This document shows positions 17,376 to 25,382 of a stretch of 64,000 bases of DNA, in pieces. Below the pieces are notes generated by a model. It was not told the origin of the DNA and made no database searches. It worked only from the letters and a program-made list of their open reading frames with translations. Position numbers and translations under genes: made by a program. Source of the stretch: G963663775 sp963663775 (GTDB taxonomy: Bacteria > Bacillota > Clostridia > Oscillospirales > Butyricicoccaceae); assembly GCA_963663775.1 (NCBI GenBank), contig OY760624.1:2666001-2730000 (forward strand), in the 5' to 3' direction. The stretch's first letter is position 1; each line of letters begins with the position of its first letter.

Positions 17376-17696
17376 TCAATGTGGAGCAAACTGGGAGAGA
17401 ATGCTGTTCATAACTGCAAGATCGTCTCCCTGAAGGTGTGGCGTCAGTCTCTTCAGGAGGGCTGCCTGTTCCGGCGAAAGGGTCTTTCGGTCCAGACGGT
17501 ACCAATCCTCAACCCTGACCCCGCCGCCGTAACGACCAGAAACAGTTTCAATTGGGTAAGAAAGCGTAAGCACTACAATATCGTTTTGAATTGTACGTTT
17601 GCTGACACCAAACTCATGTGCTAGATTTTCGTATGTATCGTGCCGTCTGTAGCACAGAACATCCAGCAGTTTTTGCCGTCTTTCGTTGGGACTCAC
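17376..17696 (-). CDS. winged-helix HTH protein of the phage early module
   Basis: The 106-residue product begins MSPNERRQKLLDVLCYRRHDTYENLAHEFGVSKRTIQNDI cut by short gaps, a DeoR/HTH_11-type winged helix. The wing is formed by VSGRYGGGVRV. The C-terminal 40 residues are helical (LSPEQAALLKRLTPHL). It lies 25 nt ahead of the SNF2 remnant. Such short HTH proteins occur next to phage SNF2 helicases and are probably regulators. The upstream region 17,700-17,780 holds a GTGGCA/TGCCAC inverted repeat that could be its operator. Confidence 0.65.
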   Translation of the reverse strand: MSPNERRQKLLDVLCYRRHDTYENLAHEFGVSKRTIQNDIVVLTLSYPIETVSGRYGGGVRVEDWYRLDRKTLSPEQAALLKRLTPHLQGDDLAVMNSILSQFAPH

Positions 17697-17699
17697 GCT

Positions 17700-18067
17700 T
17701 CCTCACCCCCTTTCCTTTGCTCCATTGCCTAATAGTAGAAGTTAAAGTGGCAGCCTTTTTGCCACGTTAAAAAAAATTTTCATTTCTAAGGTGTAATAGG
17801 GAACAGTCTGCTAACACGTATCTAAAGCAAATGTGAAGACCGGGCGTGATTACAAAGCTGTATCAGATGAATTGAATACTCAACCAGAAAATTGTTAATA
17901 CCTCAAAATAAAAATACAGATTGTAATACGCATTGGTTGTTTGATACAAACGTTGAGCAAAAACCTTGTTTGATATGCTGTTTGAAGGATTTCATCTGCT
18001 GGTCCTTTTTGCATTCTTCATTTTCTGCCCCTGTTCGAAGGCAGGGAAATCGGCTGAAAAAATAAAA
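17700..18067. other. intergenic boundary between prophage and defence block
   Basis: There is no convincing gene here. A hairpin GTGGCA-gcctttt-TGCCAC at about 17,742-17,763 is followed by an A/T tract. The remainder is AT-rich, with only short frames of random composition. Confidence 0.5.
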
Positions 18068-18160
18068 AGAGCCGGAGTAAACATCCAGTCTCTCCTGTCC
18101 AGCGGGAAGCACTATGCTTCCGCTGATCAGATGATGGTTCAGGATGTCTACTCCGGCTCT
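18068..18160 (-). ncRNA. two-tier hairpin, copy 1 (possible structured RNA or terminator)
   Basis: The outer arms are AGAGCCGGAGTAAACATCC and GGATGTCTACTCCGGCTCT. Inside them an independent stem, CAGCGGGAAGC / GCTTCCGCTG, has a 5-nt loop. Read on the minus strand it is followed by TTTTTATTTTTT, as in an intrinsic terminator. A second copy at 53,834-53,927 shares the outer arms and length but has a different inner stem. Confidence 0.5.
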
Positions 18161-18475
18161 AAACAGTTTTCTACCATCACGAAGTACCATGCTGACCTGC
18201 TTGTTGATGATGGCAAGCAGAATAATATCGGACTTTTGATTCAGATGTTCATAAATCTTTTCACATCCATTGACTATTCGAATTGTGTAAAATATACCTT
18301 CGTGATATAATGGGATTTAATAGGATTTATCGAGATTTGATTTGGATGAAAAAATTCCAGAGTTCTCTCTGGAAAAAACATGAAGTGTTTCTGGTTTAGC
18401 ATGAATGCTTTACTAAGGTTGATTGAGTTTATAAGGTTTATATTTCAAATCACAGGATTTGCAGGAGGCGAATCG

Positions 18476-19384
18476 ATGATAAATACAAATACCCTGCGTT
18501 TATGTGGCGGCACATTCTTCGTATTGCTACTCCGTGAAAAGCGTAACAACAGAACAAAAAAGCAGCTGAAGAATTTTGGAAGTGATGGACTTACAAATAT
18601 CAGCCTTATGGAACATTTGATTCTTCTTTTCGATGATACTTTTGAAAAGCCAGCTGGGGATTCAATGGATAACAGAACATCTTTATACAAGAAATGTAAG
18701 ATTTCTGAAGCGGACTGTCTTCCATTTCATGACGATGCTCTTGTTCATGCATTTGATCGAAAAATTAAAAACAACTATGTCACTTGTTTATCCAGCATGG
18801 GTGAAATTGCAGATTTTTTTCTTGCAACAGAGAAAGAAGATAAAATGTGCGAACTGGTGTATTCTATCTTTACTGTTATCAAATACGATACGCATATCAA
18901 ACCAGAGGATTGTTTCTATGTCACACCGGATGGAATTGGTGTAAACAAAACAAATCTGCTTCAAATGAAAGCAGTCAATCTTCCGGCCCTTCTTCTGGGT
19001 GTATGGCATTACATATTGATGCACTGCCAAGACAATACAGTCGGTGCCTCAACCATTGTAGAGTGGCATACTGCCCCTCTACAAAAAGGAGATCGGCACA
19101 AATTCACCAGTTCTATAGGTAGTTCATTTGATCATGAAATAAAAATAAGCACCGCCTACGAAACCATAGACGGTGCTGAAAAAGTTGTTATTGAGGAAGA
19201 TCAAGAAAAGACGCAAGCAGTAACTGTTGAAGCAGAAATTCTCCAGGAACAGCCTCTGCCTGCTCAGACTGTCAATCAGACAATACAAAACCAGTTCAAT
19301 TTCTACCAAACTGGAAACGGTATCAATATCGGTCATGCTGATAAGGTAGAGATCAAGGATGGTAAGGTGGTGAATCTGAAATGA
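18476..19384 (+). CDS. unknown protein ending in an NFYQTGNGINIG motif
   Basis: ATG 18476 follows GCAGGAGGCG and is preferred over an upstream in-frame ATG that lacks a site. The 302-residue product begins MINTNTLRLCGGTFFVLLL and then has a helical body with PGDSMDNRTSLYKKCK-like and LGVWHYILMHCQDN segments. I have seen this family as unnamed Firmicute proteins. The last 30 residues carry NFYQTGNGINIGHADKVEIK, a turn-rich glycine motif repeated in the next protein. The two genes overlap by 4 nt, so the products probably act together. Function is unknown; location in a defence-rich block suggests conflict immunity. Confidence 0.6.
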   Translation: MINTNTLRLCGGTFFVLLLREKRNNRTKKQLKNFGSDGLTNISLMEHLILLFDDTFEKPAGDSMDNRTSLYKKCKISEADCLPFHDDALVHAFDRKIKNNYVTCLSSMGEIADFFLATEKEDKMCELVYSIFTVIKYDTHIKPEDCFYVTPDGIGVNKTNLLQMKAVNLPALLLGVWHYILMHCQDNTVGASTIVEWHTAPLQKGDRHKFTSSIGSSFDHEIKISTAYETIDGAEKVVIEEDQEKTQAVTVEAEILQEQPLPAQTVNQTIQNQFNFYQTGNGINIGHADKVEIKDGKVVNLK

Positions 19385-20082
19385 GTGATGAACTTAAAAT
19401 TGTCACCCAGGATACTCTTACTGTTTCAGATAACAGTGCATCCCCACCTTCTACTAACACCTATAATTTCCACCAATCTGGGGAAGGCACTAATATAGGT
19501 GTTGCTCAAAATGTCACCAACAGTACAGTCAATTTATATATTCCCCTTTCTGGAGGCTTTGGTACAGCAACACAGCCAATCTCCACACATAAGCAAACGA
19601 TAAATCCGGATTACTATAATCTATTTGTAATTCTTGGAGAAAAATACGATGGTCCCTACTTCATCGTTGATGCAGACCGTGCATTAACTGTCAAGTATGG
19701 AACCGCACAAAATATACACGAGCGGCTGGCTGTATTTGATGAGACAGCTATTGTGAAAATAAAATCCTATCCTGCAGTATTTGCTTCTGAAAATTATCGA
19801 TATCTCCACCTGACCGAACCTATTGCCGGAGAACAGATTGCATTCTATGGATTCATAACAGATATCAAGCCACTTCAGAATGGAAAAATAAAAATTTTCT
19901 TTCAAAAGCTGCCAATGTGTGATATTCCACAAGAACTGCTTAATCAGATGATTACCGAATTGGACATCCAAGGTCATTGCAAATTAAATGAACTGGATAA
20001 AACACATTGGTCTGTTAAAAATGTAAATTTAATTGAAGAATTAAAGCTGAAAGGAATAAGCCTTTTGGTTCCAACACTTTAA
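19381..20082 (+). CDS. unknown partner protein with the same glycine motif at its N-terminus
   Basis: This 233-residue product starts within the stop of the previous gene (ATGA). Residues 25-50 read YNFHQSGEGTNIGVAQNVT, the counterpart of the C-terminal motif of its neighbour. A globular region follows: FVILGEKYDGPYFIVDADRAL and IAFYGFITDIKPLQNGKIKIFFQ, apparently beta-rich, with a final helix-rich part. There are no recognised catalytic residues and no signal peptide. The shared motif placed at the C-end of one protein and the N-end of the next suggests a common oligomerisation or docking element. Confidence 0.6.
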   Translation: MSDELKIVTQDTLTVSDNSASPPSTNTYNFHQSGEGTNIGVAQNVTNSTVNLYIPLSGGFGTATQPISTHKQTINPDYYNLFVILGEKYDGPYFIVDADRALTVKYGTAQNIHERLAVFDETAIVKIKSYPAVFASENYRYLHLTEPIAGEQIAFYGFITDIKPLQNGKIKIFFQKLPMCDIPQELLNQMITELDIQGHCKLNELDKTHWSVKNVNLIEELKLKGISLLVPTL

Positions 20083-20106
20083 CCATTCGAATGAAAATAA
20101 AGACAG

Positions 20107-20250
20107 ATCACTCTTGAAGATATAGCTGAACGCCTCAGCGTCAGTAAGGATACAGTCCGAGTATAGATGAAAGAAAGCCGCCTGTATCCCGTACTGGAAA
20201 GTGATATAAATTCAAAATCTCCGAAGTTGATGAATCGATTCGTAAAAAAT
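20107..20250 (+). pseudogene. excisionase-like HTH remnant with an amber codon
   Basis: The frame reads ITLEDIAERLSVSKDTVRV, then TAG at 20164-20166, then MKESRLYPVLESDI. Excisionase/HTH_17 proteins read TVRRWIKEGRLPAV here, so TGG-to-TAG fits. The remnant is short, lacks its own start, and runs in frame towards the ATPase gene. It marks a former integrative element end. Confidence 0.6.
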
Positions 20251-20280
20251 GAATCAAGGAATAGCAAAAGGAGGATGCCG

Positions 20281-22551
20281 ATGAAAACTAAAATTCAATC
20301 AGCCATTACCCGCATAGTACTTAACGAGGCTACTTTTCATAACCAGGAGTTTACTCCGACATATATTAATTTCCTGTTTGGCAATAATGGCTCCGGCAAA
20401 TCAACAATTGCGAGAGTTATTAAAAACCAGTGCGGTCTTGCCTGGGAAACTGGTCATACCGCTGCGGATTACACGATTCATGTGTATAACGAGGATTTTA
20501 TCAAAAGGAACATCGAAAGCTATGCAGGAATGCCTGGTGTTTTTACAATCAGTGAGCAAAACATCACCATTCAGCACCAGATAGACAATGCTACCGACCA
20601 ACTCAGACAAGCACAAACCTTGTTCACAGATACGAGCACAAAGCTTGGTGAACAAGAAAGTCTTCTTAAAACTCAGTATGAAACCTTCCAGAAGATATGT
20701 TGGGACAAGACCAAAGATATCCGTGAGGCATTAAAGGTTGCTCTTGACGGCAAAAAAACAAAAGACGGGTTGACCAAAGCAATTCTAGCTGAAACCACAC
20801 CGATGGACTTTGACCATGATTCCTTAATTGCAATGTGTGATGCAGCATTCAGTGCCGATGCTACCGATTATCCAGAAATGCAGATAGGTGATGCATCGAC
20901 TCTGGATGATTCACCGTTGCTTGCAAAGATTATTGTCAGTCACAGCGACAGCCCTTTCGCTACATTTATGAAAGCCATCAATGCCTCAAACTGGGTACGT
21001 CAAGGACATGAAGAATACCATGAATTGTCCGGAGATAAATGTCCATATTGCCAAAAAACGCTAGATGTCGACTTTGAAAGCAAACTCGCCGAATGTTTTG
21101 ACGCACAATATGAATCAGACCTCGCTTCTCTCCGTTCTTACAAAACATCCTACGGAAATGCCGCAAATGCGATGTGGCGAGCATATGCTAACAACCTTAA
21201 AAATACCTATCCAAAGATTACCAAAGAATTAATGGATTTCAGTGATTTATTTGAAACTTTCAAAGCTAAAATGCAGATAAATGCACAGCGCCTTGATGAA
21301 AAATTGAAAGCACCTAATACAGCTGTTGCTTTTGAAGATTTATCAAATATCATTGCGGAATTGAATACTATAGTAGATTCTATGAACAAAAAAATCCATG
21401 AAAACAATGATATTCGCAATAACAGAACAAAAAAACGTCCTATCTGTAAGAAAAACGCTGTTCAGTACATATCATTTCTACTCCAGAGCGAAACTGACAA
21501 ATATCGCAAGAGTCGAAGTGAATTGCAGAAAGAGATTAACAACCTAACTGCCACTAAAACTGATATAGATAAAAAGATTCGTTTCCTAAAAGGAAGCATT
21601 TCAAAACTCCGCAGGCAGGTAGTCAACACAACTGCCGCCGCAGAGGGGATCAACACTCTCTTAAAAGACACTGGATTCCAGGGATTCTATCTGCGTGAAA
21701 AGGTTGATTCTCCCAATGTTTATGAGGTAATCCGTTCAGATACAGAATTTGTGGCAAAAAATCTGAGCGAAGGCGAAAGAAACTTTATAGCTTTTCTTTA
21801 CTTCTATCAGCTTGTTTTGGGCAGTGAGGATGCCGATACGCTGGTAAAGGATAAGATTGTTGTAATTGATGATCCAGTTTCCAGTATGGACAGTTCTGCG
21901 CTCTTTGTTGTTGGTGCACTTGTCAGAGACATGATTGCAATATGCAATCCGGACTACACAACAAAAGAAAGTTCAAATGATTCCATCAAACAGCTGTTTG
22001 TACTTACACATAATGCTTTCTTCCATCAGGAAGTTACTTATAACCAAGTACAACATTTCCAGTATGTATCATTCTTTGAAATCAATAAACTGGAAAACCA
22101 ATCTACTGTTCACCCTTGCACACAGAAAAGACCTGGAGTACCTTCCATCACAGAGAACCGTAATCCCGTGCAGAATTCCTATGCAGCACTATGGGATACA
22201 TACAATGAGGTATTCTCTCCCAACACCCTCGTAAATGTAATCCGGCAAATACTTGATTACTATTTCCTTCAGCTGTGTGGATATGATGGTGTTGGAATTA
22301 AGGACCGAATTTTAAAGAAACACAGAAATGATTTTGTGACGAAACTTCCAGACGGTACAGAAGATTGCACTGAACTGCACATGACAGCGGCACTGCTCCA
22401 ATATATGTCCTCAAGCAAAGACCGTATTTCTGACGGATTAAACTTTATTCATACAAGTATGGATGTCGATTCCTGTCATAAAATTTTTGAGAAAATCTTC
22501 AGGAACATGGGACAGGGACAGCATTTTGATATGATGATGAAACGTCATTAG
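20281..22551 (+). CDS. AAA_13-type SMC-like ATPase with CPYC zinc-hook motif
   Basis: AAAGGAGG sits six bases before ATG 20281. The 756-residue protein has Walker A FGNNGSGKST (residues 33-42), a long coiled-coil insertion and CPYC at 254-257. The ABC signature LSEGERNFIAFL and Walker B KIVVIDDPVSSMDSSA come near residues 490-540, with an H-loop (VLTHNAFFH). This order is that of the AAA_13 family, which includes the anticodon nucleases PrrC and RloC. I cannot identify the RNase triad, so nuclease activity is not claimed. It stands between two unknown proteins and a restriction-modification pair, the typical setting of such ATPases. Confidence 0.75.
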   Translation: MKTKIQSAITRIVLNEATFHNQEFTPTYINFLFGNNGSGKSTIARVIKNQCGLAWETGHTAADYTIHVYNEDFIKRNIESYAGMPGVFTISEQNITIQHQIDNATDQLRQAQTLFTDTSTKLGEQESLLKTQYETFQKICWDKTKDIREALKVALDGKKTKDGLTKAILAETTPMDFDHDSLIAMCDAAFSADATDYPEMQIGDASTLDDSPLLAKIIVSHSDSPFATFMKAINASNWVRQGHEEYHELSGDKCPYCQKTLDVDFESKLAECFDAQYESDLASLRSYKTSYGNAANAMWRAYANNLKNTYPKITKELMDFSDLFETFKAKMQINAQRLDEKLKAPNTAVAFEDLSNIIAELNTIVDSMNKKIHENNDIRNNRTKKRPICKKNAVQYISFLLQSETDKYRKSRSELQKEINNLTATKTDIDKKIRFLKGSISKLRRQVVNTTAAAEGINTLLKDTGFQGFYLREKVDSPNVYEVIRSDTEFVAKNLSEGERNFIAFLYFYQLVLGSEDADTLVKDKIVVIDDPVSSMDSSALFVVGALVRDMIAICNPDYTTKESSNDSIKQLFVLTHNAFFHQEVTYNQVQHFQYVSFFEINKLENQSTVHPCTQKRPGVPSITENRNPVQNSYAALWDTYNEVFSPNTLVNVIRQILDYYFLQLCGYDGVGIKDRILKKHRNDFVTKLPDGTEDCTELHMTAALLQYMSSSKDRISDGLNFIHTSMDVDSCHKIFEKIFRNMGQGQHFDMMMKRH

Positions 22552-22619
22552 CATTCAGAACGCTTTGCTCCCATAAACTGTCTATCAGTATTCAACTGCA
22601 TAATACAAGGAGAATATAA

Positions 22620-23525
22620 ATGGCTAAAGATTTTGGAAAACACGAACGTAGGATTTGCTCTTTATTCACACCAGGAACAATTTTTACATACAAAGGAAAG
22701 ACCTATTCCGTTGTCTTTTCTGACAAACCAGTTTGTAGAAAAGGAGAGCCAAAAACTGATATTTTCATCCAAGCTAGACCACATGGAAGTAGTGGATCTG
22801 CATATATTAATTTCAAAATCTCATATAAACAAGACAATGCTGATTTTCTTGAAAATAAAACCAATGCGGAACGGGCTGAACAATTACTGGGGACTAATTG
22901 GACTTCTATAATTCAGCAGTCAACCCTAGCACTTCAATCTGAATTTAATAACAGACCGCTTATCTTTACTAACTCATATCGGCGTACCGAAGCAGGTTCC
23001 ATCACACTTGGTTGGAAATTTGAATTGCTTCGTGTAAAAAGCGGCGATTTAAGTAGTGAAATAGTCTTGACTCTTCAGCAAAAAAGAGACGTATATGCTG
23101 GAACCAATTTGTCTAGAGACAAAAAAGATGCAACTGTAAACGGGCAAACGATTGAAAATTCGGGAATCGCTGAATATATATATGAAGAAATTACACCAGC
23201 ACATTCCGCACAAGATGTTATTGATTCTATGCTAACCATTGATGAATTTTTATCAATTTACCCCAATATCTATTATGCTTGTAAAGCATTGAATTATCGT
23301 TCATTTCACAAAAAATATGATGGAAATAGACCATTATCAGTATTTGTAGACTGGGGTGTTATCGGCAATCAGCTTCATCCTCAACTTGTTTTCAACAAAC
23401 CACTTATTACAAAGGGAAATGAAGTGTATGAAAAGCTAATTTCTTCAATGAATATTCTTGGTATTGATAATACGGATGCCATAAATGAAAATAATATCTC
23501 TGATGTCAAATTTATCTGGTGTTGA
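22620..23525 (+). CDS. candidate type II restriction endonuclease
   Basis: The start follows AAGGAGAATATAA. The 301-residue product pairs with the C5 methyltransferase, from which it is now separated by an IS110 copy. A PD-(D/E)xK-like core is plausible at residues 40-75: GEPKTDIFIQARPHGSSGSAYI followed by KISYKQDNADFLENKTNAE, with Asp and a Lys-rich strand. The rest contains SYRRTEAGSITLGWKFELLRV. I do not recognise the exact family, so the call relies on context with the methyltransferase. Since that enzyme resembles M.HaeIII, GGCC is the natural candidate site. Confidence 0.6.
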   Translation: MAKDFGKHERRICSLFTPGTIFTYKGKTYSVVFSDKPVCRKGEPKTDIFIQARPHGSSGSAYINFKISYKQDNADFLENKTNAERAEQLLGTNWTSIIQQSTLALQSEFNNRPLIFTNSYRRTEAGSITLGWKFELLRVKSGDLSSEIVLTLQQKRDVYAGTNLSRDKKDATVNGQTIENSGIAEYIYEEITPAHSAQDVIDSMLTIDEFLSIYPNIYYACKALNYRSFHKKYDGNRPLSVFVDWGVIGNQLHPQLVFNKPLITKGNEVYEKLISSMNILGIDNTDAINENNISDVKFIWC

Positions 23526-23704
23526 CTTTTGAAAATTTAGCGTTAATATATTTATACGGCTTAATTTTGAGTCATATACCAATAAGGAGCATTCCTGTAA
23601 GGGGTAAAAACGGGAATTGCAAAAAAGACAACCTCCGGTTAGGATTGAGAGGATGAAATCTGGCCAGATGAAATCCAAACTCAAAAACAACGGAGGTCGT
23701 CAAA

Positions 23705-24985
23705 ATGAATTTTACCCAGAATGAGAAGATAAGTCAAGTTACAACAGAAACAATCGTCATCGGTGTGGACATCGGCAGCGAAACGCATTATGCCAGAGCA
23801 TTTAACTGGCGAGGCGTGGAGCTTGGTCGTGTGTTTCGTTTCGCAAACAACGGAGAAGGATTTGGACAGTTTCAGGCATGGATCAAAAGCTTATCTGGAG
23901 AGACCGCACAGAGCAATATTATGGTAGGCGCAGAGCCCACAGGACATTACTGGTTTAGCCTGGCGTCATATCTGAGAGATCAAGGTATCAGGCTCGTACT
24001 GGTCAATCCATACCACGTCAAGCAATGCAAGGAGCTGGACGACAATCATCCGAGCAAGACGGACAGCAAAGACCCCAAAACCATCGCCAAGCTGGTCATC
24101 GATGGAAGATATCACGTTCCATATATTCCGGAAGGCGTGTACGCGGAACTGCGTATCGCCATGAACTGCCGTGAGCGAATCGTACGGGAGTTAGTGGCAA
24201 TCCAGAACCGAATTGAGCGCTGGCTCAAGATTTACTTTCCTGAATATCACGAGGTATTTGGGGATTTCAAAGCACAGAGCAGCCTGTTGGTGCTGGGCAG
24301 TGCCCCATTGCCCGTAGATGTCGTCAAGACAGGAGCAGAAGGAATCAACCAGCTATGGCGTACAAACAAGCTGCGGGCCGTTGGAATGAAAAGAGCACAG
24401 ACTCTGTATGAAACGGCAAAACACAGCATGGGCTGCACCGAAGGCAGCATCGCTGCTCGCATGGAGATTCGGCTACTTCTGGAGGACTATCATGCCAAGC
24501 ATACGCAATATGACAGCGTTATGGCTCTTGTAGAAGAACTGTGCGAGCAGATTCCGGCGGTTCAGAAGCTGCTCGCCATCAAGGGAATTGGACTACTCAC
24601 CATCGCTGGTTTCTTTGCCGAGGTTGGAGATTTGGGACGTTTTCAGTCTCCAAAACAGATTCAGAAACTGGCTGGATTGGCGATTCGCGAAAACAGCTCC
24701 GGTAAACACCGGGGACAAAGCGGGATCAGCAAACGTGGCAGGCATCGCCTACGGGCACTGCTGTTCCGAGCCATTCTGCCCGTGGTAGCAACCAATCAAG
24801 AATTCGGAGAAATCCACGGCTATTACACGAGACGCAAAGAGAATCCGCTGAAGAAAAAACAATCGCTCATTACGCTATGCTGCAAGTTAATTCGGGTGTT
24901 TTTCGCCCTTGCAACTAAAGATGAGGACTATGATCCAGTACGGTTGCTTGGTGACATCCACCGTCCGGCAGCAATAGCAGCTTAA
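23705..24985 (+). CDS. IS110-family DEDD transposase/recombinase
   Basis: The 426-residue enzyme has the RuvC-like DEDD domain: VIGVDIGSETHYARAF (first Asp), IMVGAEPTGHYW (Glu) and SKTDSKDPKTIAKLV (the Asp pair). A helical connector follows, and then the C-terminal Transposase_20 domain with IKGIGLLTIAGFFAEVG and SGISKRGRHRLRALLFRAI, which carries the serine nucleophile region. IS110 enzymes recombine donor and target through an element-encoded bridge RNA. The product is identical to that of copy 2, so this is a recent, probably active element. Confidence 0.92.
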   Translation: MNFTQNEKISQVTTETIVIGVDIGSETHYARAFNWRGVELGRVFRFANNGEGFGQFQAWIKSLSGETAQSNIMVGAEPTGHYWFSLASYLRDQGIRLVLVNPYHVKQCKELDDNHPSKTDSKDPKTIAKLVIDGRYHVPYIPEGVYAELRIAMNCRERIVRELVAIQNRIERWLKIYFPEYHEVFGDFKAQSSLLVLGSAPLPVDVVKTGAEGINQLWRTNKLRAVGMKRAQTLYETAKHSMGCTEGSIAARMEIRLLLEDYHAKHTQYDSVMALVEELCEQIPAVQKLLAIKGIGLLTIAGFFAEVGDLGRFQSPKQIQKLAGLAIRENSSGKHRGQSGISKRGRHRLRALLFRAILPVVATNQEFGEIHGYYTRRKENPLKKKQSLITLCCKLIRVFFALATKDEDYDPVRLLGDIHRPAAIAA

Positions 24986-24989
24986 GGGC

Positions 24990-25370
24990 AATATCACACA
25001 ATGACCCGTCGGGAGCGTCACAGTTGGGTCGGGTAGCAAGGCAATCCAAAGACAAAAGAGCAGGTAGTCAGTCAAAATTTCACCATCAGAGCACAGACTC
25101 GGTAAAGGAGCATCGCTGACACCCATCTGTGGGCAGGCAGGACGAAGGAATTTAGGGCAATGACCCTGTTAGACATGGGAGGTTTGCCGCCGCAGGAATA
25201 GTGGGTTACCATGGCCAAAATATTGCGAAAACAAGCGACGCTTTGGTTGTCATACCCATTTTTCCTGTTTTGGTGCACTGGATGCAGTGCTGCTTCGCAA
25301 TCGCTCTTTTGAAATTGGCGTAATTCTATGAAAACAAGAGATATTTGAAGAAAAACGTATTTTATTATAG
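24990..25370 (+). ncRNA. predicted bridge RNA region in the IS110 3' flank, copy 1
   Basis: The 389 nt after the transposase stop have no gene but many hairpins and are identical in both copies. A long 3' flank is where IS1111-type relatives encode their bridge RNA. AAAGGAGCAT at 25,104-25,113 repeats the left junction AAGGAGCAT, and GGGAGGT near 25,177 resembles the right junction of copy 2. Both are candidate guide loops. Prediction only. Confidence 0.5.
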
Positions 25371-25382
25371 GGAGTACATTTT

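Larger units (their letters stand above)
23590..25374 (+). mobile_element. IS110-family element, copy 1 (1,785 bp)
   Basis: Comparison with the identical inverted copy at 39,782-41,566 fixes the ends. The left flank is AATAAGGAG|CATTCC, and the right end is TATAGGGAG|TACATTTTATG. Only GGAG is shared, as expected for IS110 elements, which leave no real duplication. Rejoining the flanks gives AAGGAGTACATTTT ATG, the ribosome site of the methyltransferase. The element has 115 nt before and 389 nt after its transposase gene. Confidence 0.88.

Noticed and set aside
20281..22551. Calling the ATPase an RloC/PrrC anticodon nuclease
   Set aside because: The ATPase motifs and CPYC fit the wider AAA_13 family, but the Arg-Glu-His nuclease triad could not be identified.
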